Of a stretch of 64,000 bases of DNA, positions 12,160-23,571 are shown piece by piece; the stretch's first letter is position 1; the number at the start of each line of letters is the position of its first letter. The stretch comes from Asterella californica (lineage: Eukaryota > Streptophyta > Marchantiopsida > Marchantiales > Aytoniaceae). Both the position numbers and the translations under genes were made by a program. The stretch spans positions 22,610,001-22,674,000 of the forward strand of contig JAYKYS010000009.1 in NCBI GenBank assembly GCA_036924285.1, written 5' to 3'. The notes beneath the pieces were generated by a model. That model saw only the letters and a list, made by a program, of their open reading frames with translations, searched no databases and was not told the DNA's origin.

Positions 12160-13266
12160 TCAGATCCCTTCACTTGTTTTCACTGTCACAACTCCAGTAC
12201 CTTGAACTTCACATCCTGTACCATCAGCTTGAGTAACCTTAGAGCCTGCTGTTGCTGAAAAGTCCTTCAAGAGTGATCTTTGGCTGGTCATGTGCTTAGA
12301 AGCACCAGAATCAATGTACCAATTCTTGTCTTCTGTTGTTGTAGATATCAAGCTGGTAATAAACATATTACCAACATCCTTCTCTTCTTGTGCATCTTCT
12401 TGAGCAGCAACATTACTTGAAGTAGAATTCTGACCTTCATTTGCCTTTCTAGCATAGCAATCTTCAATCTTGTGACCTTTCTTTCCACAGAAGAAACAAG
12501 TTCCCAACTTCTTTCTGCACTCTTCAATCTTGTGACCTTTCTTCTTACAGAATGAGCAGAAAGTTGTGCCTTGATTTCCTGAGTAGGAAGACCCATGTTT
12601 CTAAGATTGCTGCTGCTCTCTTCTGTAAGCCTTCACCATAAAAGCAGACCCTTGATTCTTCTGAGGGAAAAACTTTCTGATCAGCTGCTATTCTTCATGT
12701 AGTAAACTGCACAACTCCTCATAAGTTGGCATACTCTCACTTCTGTTGATATCAGAAACAAAATGAAAATATGGAGTACTAAGACTATTCAAAGTTATAG
12801 AAACTAGATCTTCATCACCATATGTCCCTCCTGCTCTGGTTAGCTGCATATAAATACCATCTATCTTCTCAAGGTGTTCATGAATATCTGCACTCTGATC
12901 CATCTTGATAGAGTGTAGATCATTCTTCAACTTTGCTACTCTATTTTTGCTCACATTATCATATCTGCTAGCTAGCTTCTCCCAAGCTTCTCTTCCTGTA
13001 TCACAAGCCTCAATGGTAAGCCTGATACTCTCCTTCACAGCAAGCAGAATATTGGCTAATGCTCTAGTTTGCTTCTTAATGAATCTTAGAGTTTCAGGAG
13101 AACTCTCATCATAAAATGGGGCAAGCTTCTCTTCTCCAGAAACCACACCCCATAAATCCTTCTCACTTAGAATGGTTTTCATGATCAGTTTTCAGGAACT
13201 GTAATTATTAGGACCTGAAAGCCTAGTGCTCTCATTCAAACCAAACTCACTAAAAGTAGCAGCCAT
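12160..13266 (-). pseudogene. copia-2 gag and protease
   Basis: The start ATG is at 13264-13266. After 24 codons a TGA (13192-13194) interrupts the conserved segment NNYSS-x-KLIMKTIL. The frame then continues through the gag helices to a TAG (12688-12690) and another TAG near 12601, all in one register. Two consecutive CCHC zinc knuckles follow: CSFCKKKGHKIEEC and CFFCGKKGHKIEDC. The protease active site is YIDSGASKHM. The frame ends at 12160, where a one-base change moves into the integrase frame. The TGA fits a Trp codon and the TAGs fit Gln codons, each one transition away. Confidence 0.9.
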
Positions 13267-13359
13267 GGATGCTATCTTGCTGAAAAGATGAGTCCAAAAA
13301 ACCCCAGAAACTAAATACCAGATTATCAGAATTTTAAACCCTTAGCTTGAGCAACCTGT

Positions 13360-13371
13360 GCTCTGATACCA
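13360..13371 (-). promoter_or_regulatory. copia-2 primer-binding site (initiator tRNA-Met)
   Basis: The minus strand reads TGGTATCAGAGC immediately after the 5' LTR end at 13372. It matches the 3' end of plant initiator tRNA-Met, the standard primer of plant copia and many gypsy elements. Confidence 0.95.
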
Positions 13372-13772
13372 TGTTACAAAACTGAGAACTGTACTCCTTA
13401 GTCTCTCAGAATATAGAATTTATCTCCCACAACAGAATGTTACCAGTCTATTAGAACTGATAACAGATCAGCCTGTTAAAACTAATCAGAAGGAGAACTG
13501 AACAGAAATATTCCGAGATGATATGTGCACAGCTTTACTTAGACTTCAGAACTGGTACAGACAGAAAGGGCCTCCGACTCATATTACTCTACAGGGAATG
13601 TGAGTTAATATACTAATGATACATAACTGCTGTCATCTCAAAGTGACTTACTTAACTGCTGTCCCAGTGCTTCTCACGTCACAAGTCATGTCACAAGTCA
13701 CCTCTTCCTTTTTTACTTTTGTCTTTTTATCTTCCGCAGAGTTTTGATGTTACTCTCTAATGATATTTAACA
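13372..13772 (-). repeat. copia-2 5' LTR
   Basis: 401 bp, paired with 8781-9181 and followed by the target-site duplication ATTTC at 13773-13777. Confidence 0.97.
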
Positions 13773-15200
13773 ATTTCATCTCATTTTCACCCAAAGCACA
13801 TGTATCCAAATTTCAGTTTTACAATCGAAATTCAAAGACATGAATAACTATAAATCTCGATTGACATGTACAGACTGAAGTGAAGTTTGTCCACTTCTAA
13901 ATTTTTCATGATCAAATTTGATTCAAGTTTGACTCTCAAGAAACCCCTAAGTGATAAAAAAATCACAATATAGATTCTGACAGTTTAAAGACATCTCACT
14001 CTAACTCAATGATAATAAAAGTTTTCTCAGTTTCTATACTACTAGTAACTAGTCCACCTGCCATGCAACAACCAAACACGACGTCGTATCATCATCACAC
14101 GTCCAATCAACTGAAGAACAATAGTTATTGAGTTCAGCAATCATGCATATTATCGTGTCCCCCTCACACATCAAATCAACAACTTGATCAAATACACTGA
14201 AGAACAAAAAGCTTATCGCCTGGTGCCTGATATTTGCCCGAACTAGACTCTTCTGGAGTTTCTTGGAGTTCTTCAGTTCACCAATCAGCCACTTGAACAT
14301 TTCACTTTCCTTTCAGCAAACTGTCAAATAAAAGAATGTCAAATCAAGAAACTATCGTCCACAAGAAACTTTGTTCTCCATAAGTCTCCAGTTCACTTCT
14401 TGTACTGATGATCCAAAAGCCATTCCTATATTACTCGACGAACCCTACACTGGTACAGTTATATTCACATTTTGGTAAAAGTTGGTCGTCCAATGGAAAC
14501 CTCCCTTTTCAATTACTAGTCAATTCGCGATACCATACGACACCGAAAGTCCGGCTCTGTCTTCGATTGATCTCGAGTACTATGAGACTGACCATAGTAC
14601 GACGTGCAAACGACACTTAGATCAACGTATACTATAATGGCAATATCTAATCTCAGACTGATAACGTATGCATTCATGCATCTCGGGGATCCGAACGAGA
14701 TATACATTCGAGCATTCATAACAGGTTCACATAACAGATCCGAATTCGAACAGGTTCACATAACGAGCAGCCGCGCGGCGCGCTCGATTAGACGTTTCTT
14801 TCCTGTCTGTAATGTGGTCCTGATACAGCTGTATTGACGCTGGAGTTACCTTGGGGACATAACAAACGAGGCGGTTGCTTCAGCTGCTGCTGCATTTGAA
14901 TTTTGAATTCGCTCCCTTCCGCTCCTTTCGCAGCTGAGTAGAACCCCCTTCAGATAAGGACGTCCGGTCATCTGTACTTCCTAGGCCCCTTGTGTCGCAG
15001 ATGTAGCCGGATTGCCCATAGGTGGCATGAACGCGTATTCAAACTTAGTCTTATCCGGATAGTAGCTCTTTCGTTGAATGCTGTACATGCCCGCTATGGG
15101 CCATCCGGATACACTCGCAAGTGCTCGAGCTCATTTCCTCGTTCGACGCCGCGCTCCGGAGCCGAACTTTTCTACCTCCGTGTCCTCTCCGCGCCAGACA
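13773..15200. other. no gene recognised; short direct repeat
   Basis: Open frames are short and show no domain. A 16-bp string (AACAGGTTCACATAAC) occurs at 14720-14735 and again at 14749-14764. From about 14880 base composition rises in G+C and the sequence becomes less repeat-like, consistent with the upstream region of a host gene (see 15402-15450). Confidence 0.45.
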
Positions 15201-15203
15201 GAG

Positions 15204-15208
15204 GATAG

Positions 15209-15250
<42 letters not shown>
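15204..15250. repeat. GA microsatellite
   Basis: An imperfect GATA/GA lead-in passes into an uninterrupted GA run that ends at 15250. It lies about 150 bp upstream of the possible first exon at 15402. GA tracts are common in plant 5' untranslated regions and promoters. Confidence 0.95.
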
Positions 15251-15252
<2 letters not shown>

Positions 15253-15401
15253 TGAGTGCTGCAAGCAGAAGCTTCGACTGGAAGATAACATTTCAGATCT
15301 CTGCCGGGGAATTACAGAGAACTATATACAACATCTGTAGGCGCTGCTTGTGTCGCCACAAGTCGTTCAGTTCATCGGGACTTGTTGCAGTTGATTCCAA
15401 G

Positions 15402-15450
15402 ATGACGATGGATGGAAGCTTACAGCAGAGGAGGAACCAGAAAGCATTAG
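15402..15450 (+). CDS. possible first coding exon of a host gene
   Basis: An ATG at 15402 (a second in frame at 15408) opens 16 codons reading MTMDGSLQQRRNQKAL. They run directly into AG|GTAAGC at 15450/15451, a strong plant splice donor in phase 1. A GA tract and a G+C-rich leader lie upstream. The end, RRNQKAL followed by a split G codon, recalls the [RK]xRKALGDI box of plant mitotic cyclins, but this is a short match and no cyclin-box exon was found in the next 5 kb. The gene may have a long intron interrupted by repeats, or this may be a chance match. Confidence 0.3.
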
Positions 15451-15713
15451 GTAAGCTCTCTCGGTCCTGCTTGGCTTTTCCTGTTGACGGTCACTGTTGG
15501 CTGTCTGTAATGCGCGTGCAGTACTAGTCTCAGTCGTTAGTTCAACTGCTGGATCCGATCATCGAGTTGCTTCGATCCTTTTAGAGGGCGGCCACGTCTA
15601 TCTAGATCCACACGACTCGTCCTACACTGACGCCGGGAACCTACATAATAAAATATGAATTCTCGTACACATCTAGCCCAGCTCTTGCGAGCACGACGGG
15701 CAACATCTCGACT

Positions 15714-15819
15714 TCGAGAGTCGTCCGTGCATGCGCACACTGTGCGTCCTCGTTGCGGAACACCTCGATCATACTCCTTTTCGAGAGTCGCCCGTGCATG
15801 TGCACACCGTGCATGCTCG
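15714..15819. repeat. two-copy tandem repeat, 67-bp period
   Basis: TCGAGAGTCG[TC]CCGTGCATG followed by a GTGC-rich segment begins at 15714 and again at 15781, with a few transitions between the copies. It is probably non-coding. Confidence 0.7.
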
Positions 15820-18800
15820 TCGGACTCTAATCATTGCCATAATCACCCACCATCTTATGACTCAGCGGCGAGGAAAGACGAGGTAAGAAGCTAACTTCAC
15901 AAGGAAAGCATCAATGGAGTCACTGATTGACTGCCTAGCTACTGTAGCGATTCAGCTGCAGCGTGACGCACGCCGGGGCCGGGCCCTGGAGTAACATTGA
16001 AGATACTATATGTATATTATTCGAGGAACAAACTGAATGCTTCTGTAACCTGCACAAATATTCATCTGACCCAATCCACCGAACTCATCTATATATATAT
16101 AAATATAGGAAACGATGTTAGCGGGTTTAATTATGGTAGAGGCCTCGTCGAAGTGGGACTCGAATTTCTTCAGTTGGGCAGGCCTTCATATATATTCCGT
16201 CCGACTTGAGGATGATACGAGCTCGAATCGCCGCTGACATAAAACCAAACGCTGTGGTGTACCTGTAGTACATCCAGGAGAATCAGATCATACTACCTGC
16301 TCAATACCTACGATTCAGCTCGGTGGAGAACAATCTTTCCGCGATATGACCTGCAGATTTTCACTAAGAACCTGCTTTTGAGCTCACGCATCCATAAGAT
16401 CGACCGATAGCATTACGTACTTCCCGTAGTATTCTCCATCAGTACTCATCGCAGAGAAGTGTCATGGCCAAGACCAGCCGGTGCATCTGCCCTGTTCTGC
16501 GAATATATATATTATTTATGACTTGTCAAGTTAGTAAAAAGAATTCTTTTCAAATGATCGGGGCTCAGAATTCAGCTGCAGCACGCCTGTAGAATGGTCA
16601 TCGCGATGGATGCATATGAGATCTCCTAACCTTCAAAGACCGGATGGTCTAGTCTATTCTCCCAGGGCTTTGTTCCACTGATCAATCTGACTCGAGCACC
16701 AGACTGCCGAAGTCAAGAAATGTTGACTCGAGAAGACCTCAATAACTTCCTCAGGCTGATCGACTAGCTTTGTAGGACACGTACTGCCGTCCTTCCATTC
16801 CAACCATCCTTCGAATTCGTCCTGCAAGCGACAACAGTTACTCAGGTTCTGCTGTTAGTTGGAAGGTTCCCCACGTTAATTTGACGCAGATCTTCCAGCC
16901 GTCGAACATATTTCTCCTGCATCCGGTCGATCGACGCTCAAGGCAGTGCTAGGGCTGGCCCAAGTTGGCATGACCGACATCATGAACCAAAGTTTGGCGA
17001 CGAATTGCACATGCCAACTGAGGCCCGCCATAGCCAACGCTTGACACAGCATATATTTTATACTTGCTCTATGTAAGCCTCAGAACGCCTGCCAGAGAAA
17101 TTTGGACCGTCATCGATATCGCTATCAGTCACTTTCAGCCTCAGCTCATCACAGATTCTTTTCTGATCAAGAATGGCTTACTATAAATAGCTATCAGAAC
17201 TCAGTTCGGCTCTGAAAAGAAACTAAATTTTCAGTGAAACCTTTCCCGCTACTGATGCCAGCAATATCCTACCTTGACTTAGTCCTGAAGTTCATTCAAG
17301 GAACAACAGTTATTATTGTTGTTGACGGGAACAGAGTACATGTCACTCATATAGTCAAACATGAGGGCGTAGCATGCGCAGCCAATCGACGTCAAACAGC
17401 CTCGATCGAGTACGTCACTCCACTGACGCATTTCGCTAATTATTCACACAGTCTGGGTAGGGAACGAAAACAGTATTTCTGATATAGACCACTTTTGATT
17501 CATCGGAAGACAGTCGAGCTCCTGACAGGACAGGAGTGTAGAACACGCAGGCTCTAACACTGAGGACAGCCCAAACCAGTCGAATTAAGCTGACCCTAAC
17601 AGAGAAGTTTCATCCCTCACTCACACTTCAAGGCTGGAAAGTAGCGCATACAGGCTGCGGGCCTACGACTTGCGGAGTAGCTCGACTGACCCACTTGTCG
17701 GCAAAAGAAGTCAACGTTCCTGCTCAAAGGTTATGTTAGAGAATGTTTCATTAAGTCAACTTCTATGATGGTCAAGTTCCCGTGCTAAGCTAGTCAGTCG
17801 TGCTCCCGATTGGTTCGTTGCCAGAAAAGATGCAGGCGTACTACTCAGGAGTTGACTGTACTGCGTTTGCGATGAACAACGGGGTAAAGCCATGAAACTT
17901 ATCTGCCATTGTGTGGACAAGATTATAAGAAGCCCAACTGCTGCTCCCCATGGCAGCATTCCCACTGAATCCCACAACACGCTCTATGGAGAGCCACAAA
18001 ACCAGGAGACAAATGGGTTTCATAATCATCGACATACGTGGACTTCGGTGCAGCTACCATCTCTCTTCCCTTTCCTACTTCTGAGTTTCTCTCTTGCCAC
18101 CGTTCTAAAACGGACCTGGAGCCGTACTGGAATGAAGAATTTCAAGCTGCTCCTCGCTAGCTGTTCGAGTCCGCCGGCCCCATTGGTAAGACAATATCGG
18201 CCGCGCAGCAATATATGTATAATTTTAGACTCAGACTGGATATGGAGTGTGCTAAAAACCTCTTGAGTAGTGCAGTTCAGTGCACGTGGAGTCCGCAAAG
18301 TAGACAAGCTCAAAGGTAGACAAGTGAAACATCTGCAGTAGATTCTGTACGTACCCATCCGATGGTTGGGCTCGTGGACCTCTAGAGCCAAGATGAGTAT
18401 ATTCGGCCTTGGACCTGTTCCTAGGTCACGTGCTACGGCTCATCTCAGTATAATAACAGAACCTTATGATCAAATCACAAGTAGATTACTCCTAGCAGCT
18501 GTTACTCATCAAAGAAAAGAAAATCTGCTCCATCTTACTAGAGAGAGCTTCACGTACTACTAATCTGAAAGCTGACAATGAAATGCAGACTTTGTGCTCA
18601 CCAACTGGAACAGCCTCAGTGTGAACTGAATCAGGCATGAACCAGTCCAACCAGAAGAAGAAGGGAAAGAAAACCGGAGAGGAGAAAAGAAACACGCTGA
18701 GAAGGCAGCAATTCGAAGTTTCAACTGGAATTCAAATTTCAGACTGGTAGGATTAAGAAAAGGTGTTCATCTACGGACACAGAGAGCCTGCTAGAAACGT

Positions 18801-20700
18801 CCGACTCGTCAAATATATAGTAGCAACTTAAAAACAGATTAGTAGAGTTGTGTTATTGAGATCGTTGATATCTCGGCAACACTGCTCATCTTCCTACACA
18901 GACAGGTTCTACAATATAGCGTCTCCACTAGAACTACAACATAGCGTCTCCATTAGAACTCTCAAGTTCCTTCCGAATCCAGACAGACGAGAACAGACTG
19001 CCGCATGGAGCCGGAGAAGCAATTAAAGAATGTCATACGTAGCGAACTGTTTTCTTGCACGTACTGTTGGGAACGTTGCTTCCGAAGGGAGGATCTCGAG
19101 AGAAAGAAAGGAGCTTTGGCAGGAGCTAGCGGGGCCAGGCACTGGCCAGGCCTTCCTTTCCCGCAAGGGAAGGAGAAGGCGAACAGCAGAGCGACAGAGG
19201 ATGGGCAGAGTCCCGGCAGACAGAAGGCCAAACATGCATGCCACGAGATAGGCTGCTGATAATGGTGAGTCGGTGAGAAGCTCTCGGACTGATCAACAAT
19301 TTATGTTTTCCCTTGAGTTTTGACTTTTCTTAGCTTCTTCCAAGGGTGGAGAAGTACGACTTGGTCAAAGCCGATTCAGTTGCGTTGCGCGGGTCAGAAG
19401 GGGGCTTGTCTTTTCCCTTTCAGCTTCCTGCTGCTATGGCTGACAGCAGTAGTGCGAGGGCGGACATTCTTTTGTCTTCCTACTCGTCAGTGAGAATCCA
19501 TCAAGTGAGATAGCCTTCTTTCAGTCACTCCCTCCATCCCGGAGCAGAGCGGAGGTGAATGCTGAAGCTGCAGCGATTCCAGTCTCAACAACACAGACAC
19601 GAACAAGCAAGAGCTGAGGTTGGCGAGAAACGTGAGCGACCGCATAGCCATAGACAAAGCTAAGCAGCAGGTCCGTCCTCCACCAAAATTAGGACAATAT
19701 TCCAGGGGCTAAGATTGGCATTTTTGACATGTGGTAAGATAGGATTTCTGTGATCACAAAAGGTTTCTTCTCCGTCCTATTTCAGGATTACTGCGAGCCA
19801 CTTCACTTCTATGGTGGAAATGCTTGACTAGTTCTGGTAGCTGCTTGTGCCACACTCTTCCGTTCAGGTAGGCATGCCTCTCCTTGTTGACAATCGCACA
19901 AATTCTTTGTCTCACGCTCTGTCACACCTGTGTGTCGTTCGTAACTCCGTCCCTCCCTCTCTCCGTCCCTGCAGGGACGGTTCGTACAGGCACAGCAGCA
20001 GCAGCAGAGCAGCTGTTTGAATGGCGTGCAAGTTTTGTCATAGTTCGAGGAGCATGTTGGGATTGGCTACGTGGCATGATAATGGTGTTGCCTGCCACCC
20101 AACTCAAGCCATCCTCCAGCATCCATGACAAGTGGTAACTGACAAGTGTGCTGCGTGCTTTCTCAGCAAGAGTAAACAAGGCAAGCTTCGGACAGGGCAC
20201 AGCCTTCATTCTAGCACAGCGAAGCATATTAGCATTGCGTGCAGGTCTGTCCAGTCGACATCTAACAAAACTCTCTGTTGATTGAAGCATGGATGACTGC
20301 TATGTTGCTTTCGGTGGGTGTTCGTTGCCCTGCACGCCTCCCCCCCACCTACGAACGCACAGACATATCCCCCAAGTTCCTCACTTTCCGCCGACATGCA
20401 GCGATTAGAAAATGAAATCGTAGTACGCGGCTGCGTAGTGGTAAACTTGCACGCGAAGTTGTTTATGATGAACAGTAACTGAACCCACTACGTGCGTGGG
20501 AAACATTCAAATTTCCCAGGCACAGAAATATGGACTGCAAATAAGCATGCTCAATGAAGGTTGCTAGATATGTTGCGGTAAAGGACAAGCGGAAGAATAG
20601 CAATTGCTATTGTACTCAGTGGTTGGACGATAAAGCGCGTTAGATTTCTCTCGTTAATTATATCGTGCTCAGTGTGAGAACAATGATATGATTTATCTCG
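15820..20700. other. about 4.9 kb without a recognisable gene
   Basis: Both strands carry only short overlapping open frames with no domain. Donor-like strings occur (for example GACGAG|GTAAGA near 15882) but no chain of exons could be assembled. A segment at 19005-19260 is open on both strands because it is G+C-rich. It contains no LTR pair or terminal inverted repeat that I could find. It may be intron or intergenic sequence. Confidence 0.4.
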
Positions 20701-20749
20701 CGTGTGACAGGGCCGTTTTTATAAACCTAGGGCTATATCGTTCTCGTCG

Positions 20750-21745
20750 CGGGCTCGCATCTTCTATCGCTGCGTTGCTGTGTCGGGCCGTTGATTTGTA
20801 TCAGTCATTGTCTCTATCTTCTCTCGATTCTTCTAGTGTTATCGTGTATAGAAACATTTAGGTCGCGTGTGGCAGGATCTGTGGCTATCGCTGTATCTAG
20901 CGCCGAGGCCGCTTCTTGGAGCTGAAGTATAGCTGTTGCTCTCTTCATGGAGAGACCGCCGCTCTGCAGCTCTATCGTGTCATTGGTGTAATCGTGACGA
21001 GGCACGGATGTCTTCTATCGCTGTGTAGCTGGGCCACTTCTTCTATCTCTCGTGATGAGACCGCTTCTTGCCGGATACCTCCTTCACTATATCTTGTGAC
21101 GAGGGCGCTTCTTCATTGCTCTCGCTTCTTCATTGCTTCATCGCACCTCTGCATCGCTGTTGTTCTCGTGCCGAGATGTTGTCTTCTATCGTTGTACAAC
21201 CTGCCAATTGCCGCTTCATGACGGGACCGTTTTGTCTTCCATTTCACTTCTTTTGCTCTTGTATCTTGCTCTTGCTTCTTCTAACTCTTGTATCGCTGCC
21301 ATCCACGGAGGCCGGGATCAATTCGCTCGACTTCTTCGATCGTTGTTTGGGGCTGCTTTCTCACTGATGTCTTCTATCGGTGGAAGCGGGCTACGTTCTC
21401 ACGTGACTTTTTTCGCTCGGCTTATTCGATCGTTGGCTGGGAGGCTGCTTGCTCACCGATGTCTTCTATCGATGGAACCAGATTAAACGTTCTCACGCGG
21501 CATGTTACTTCTTGTCTACGACGAATTTGGCAGAACGTCTTTCTACGTTCTGTCAATTCTCGCTTCATGGCGGGGCCGCTTTCTCTTCTTCTTCCACTTC
21601 ACTTGTTGTAACGTATCGCTGTCGTGTGCGGGGGCCGAGATTTTCTTCTTCGTTAAAATCGCTTCTTCGATCGTTACTTGGGGGCTGCTTGGTCACTCAT
21701 GTCTTGTATTGGTGCAGCCTTCTTGGTGGATTACGGTGGAACCTG
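20750..21745 (+). repeat. degenerate tandem array, unit about 90 bp
   Basis: The motif CTTCTATCG recurs at about 20762, 21010, 21184, 21372 and 21462, with spacings near 90 bp or its multiples. A longer block (TTCGATCGTT, GGGGCTGCTT, TCACTGATGTCTTCTATCG) is seen at about 21336-21380, 21428-21470 and 21668-21712. Between them lie variants of GG(G/A)(G/C)CCGCTTCTT. The copies are strongly diverged. The open frames inside are by-products of the repeat. The array ends about 900 bp before the HUH-type gene remnant. Confidence 0.6.
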
Positions 21746-22656
21746 GCTACTTCCGATGAATGACAATGACCTTCATACCATATCGCCTTTCTGCATTCTG
21801 TGTCGTCAAATGACACAGCTGACACGATTATGGGTGAAAGTATGGGACTTAGCCAAGTCCCATACATTTCCTCGTCATTCTCATCTGCGACGAATATTTT
21901 GAAGATCAAAATTTCCACCGGCTCTCGTCTTCTTGACAGATTCTACTGTGGAGCAGCTTGTCTGCTTCGACGTCGAAGACATCTACAAAAAGTTGCGTGT
22001 CTCCTCTCTTACTTCTTGTACATTATTTTTGTACTCCGATTGGAATGTACCTCTGTCTTCATGTCGTAGTCTTCGTGTGCCGATGATAATAATCTGTTGG
22101 TTTCAGTTCTTGTCACTCCTCCAACGATCGGATGTACAGTCCATCTTCAACTTAGATGATATCCAGGCAGAATGCTTTCATGTTGAACCGGAACATTCTT
22201 GCCTCTTAGACAGATTGCATTTGTCACTCATCTTGCCGTCGTATCCTCTTACCATTTCACGTTATCTTTTTGGATGACATACAACTGTATCGAGAAAGAG
22301 ATTATATTTACATAGATTTGCAGCATTGTCTAGAACCTCCCGAATTCCTACTCTCAGCATTGGATTACGTACTCATCTCCCGCACTTTTACTACTACTCG
22401 CTCTTGCTGCTATGCCTTGACCGGATCTTATCATTACATCATATCACAAGATCACTGGTTGATCTTTCGTGATCGTCATTTCGTGCTATTTTCTTATCTT
22501 AAATATTTAGAGTGTGCACGAGATCCTAAACTACTTAAGCCATGTTGTTCACGCTGTTTACCGCCTTCGTTGTGTTCACTGCGTTTATGATGATCTAAAT
22601 CTTATCTTATTTCAACTCGAGTGTATGCATATTTCTTTCTCATCTGATATCCTTGA
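21746..22656. other. spacer between repeat array and HUH remnant
   Basis: Two consecutive plus-strand open frames (21933-22277 and 22270-22590) have ordinary composition but no motif I can name. They could be degenerate upstream coding sequence of the HUH element or chance. A TGA directly precedes 22657, and a possible splice acceptor (TTTCTAAAG) ends near 22670. Confidence 0.3.
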
Positions 22657-23571
22657 TTGTTTCTAAAGCTTCCCAGTCCAGTGTTCATGAGACGAGCGGC
22701 TCGCGCGTATCGCACGAATCTTCCAGCAATAAAAAACCCTCTCAAACCTTTGAGAAAATCACATGAAGTTTCGTTAACTATCAGCCAGACAAGAGGTGAC
22801 TTAGATGTCACTTGTTGGTCCATTCTTTCCAGTTTTCTTCATCGAGAGTGCGAAAACGGTCTTCTTTCAGTTGAGAGGGGAGGGGCATTACTACATTTAC
22901 ATGTATAAAGAGTGTTGTCTTTGCAAGCTACTAGTCCAATAGAAATTAAGAAATGCATCATTTATGTTTTGGGCTGAAAAGATCCTGATAGACCCTTAGG
23001 AGCGGACGTTTATGTGAAGAGACTGAACAACAAAAAGCTTCACACGTTTGTCAGGATGATAAGATATTGTATGAAGAATAAGTCTGAGACGCATCATATT
23101 TGCTGCATGAAGAACATTTCAGAATCCATGTTGACAGACGGTGATGAGCTTTTCACGCTGCTAGGTGCAGCGGATACGGAAGATCAAATCGAATTAAACT
23201 TCAATAACATTTTGCATCGAGTGTTGTCGTACAACAAATATCGTACCAGACATCCTCTAGGAACAACGCTGAGAACGTGCCTCAGAATGATGATTAAATC
23301 TGACAAGTATGCACCATCATGCAAGTGGTTGATGAGCTCTTGAATCCAACGAGCGCGTAGCGATGCTATCTGGAAAGTCATCGTGCATTCTGAAACTATT
23401 GTCATAAAGGATATTGATGAAATATTTTTTTCCAGCTACAACACCGTTGCAGGTACTTCACAGTGGACGACAACGAAGGAGATGAACAGACACCTCGCTC
23501 CTCGACTCACCAACACTTTTTTTTGCGAAACAATATTAAATGAAAAAGAGAGGATCTCCATTCCCAGCAAG
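22657..23571 (+). pseudogene. HUH (rolling-circle Rep-like) endonuclease remnant
   Basis: One register stays open over about 305 codons except for three stops: TAA at 22906-22908, TGA at 22975-22977 and TGA at 23341-23343, with no frameshift. Three motifs occur in the order and spacing of HUH endonucleases. Motif I-like SLTISQ is at 22771-22788. Motif II HLH, the metal-binding His-hydrophobic-His, is at 22894-22902 after VERGG. Motif III YCMK (YxxK, catalytic Tyr codon 23065-23067) follows. Such proteins nick single-stranded DNA and form a 5'-phosphotyrosine link to start rolling-circle replication or transposition. Downstream of 23343 the frame continues to a donor-like AG|GTAAGC near 23571. 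No helicase domain was seen. It could derive from a single-Tyr HUH transposon of eukaryotes (Replitron type), an endogenised circular ssDNA element, or a distant Helitron. The family assignment is inference; the motifs are visible. Confidence 0.55.

Larger units (their letters stand above)
8781..13772 (-). mobile_element. copia-2, complete Ty1/copia LTR retrotransposon
   Basis: It has two 401-bp LTRs (8781-9181 and 13372-13772) beginning TGTTACAAAACTGAG and ending GATATTTAACA on the plus strand, and a 5-bp target-site duplication ATTTC (8776-8780 and 13773-13777). Total length is 4,992 bp. The primer-binding site at 13360-13371 reads TGGTATCAGAGC on the minus strand, the standard plant initiator-Met site, and directly abuts the 5' LTR. 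Gag, protease, integrase, RT and RNase H are in copia order, but interrupted by four in-frame stops (13192, 12688, about 12601, about 10455) and two frameshifts (about 12163, and the seven-A run at 10602-10608). The LTRs differ at about seven positions by eye. Confidence 0.97.

Noticed and set aside
19005..19259. Open frames on both strands with a Cys-containing start (FSCTYCWERCF)
   Set aside because: Open in three frames because of G+C content; the Cys pattern does not complete a zinc finger and no neighbouring exon fits.
20750..21745. CRISPR-like array
   Set aside because: Units are diverged, spacing is variable and the genome is eukaryotic; it is a decayed tandem repeat.
20916..21763. 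Many overlapping plus-strand frames rich in Leu, Ser and Cys
   Set aside because: They come from the CT-rich degenerate tandem array.
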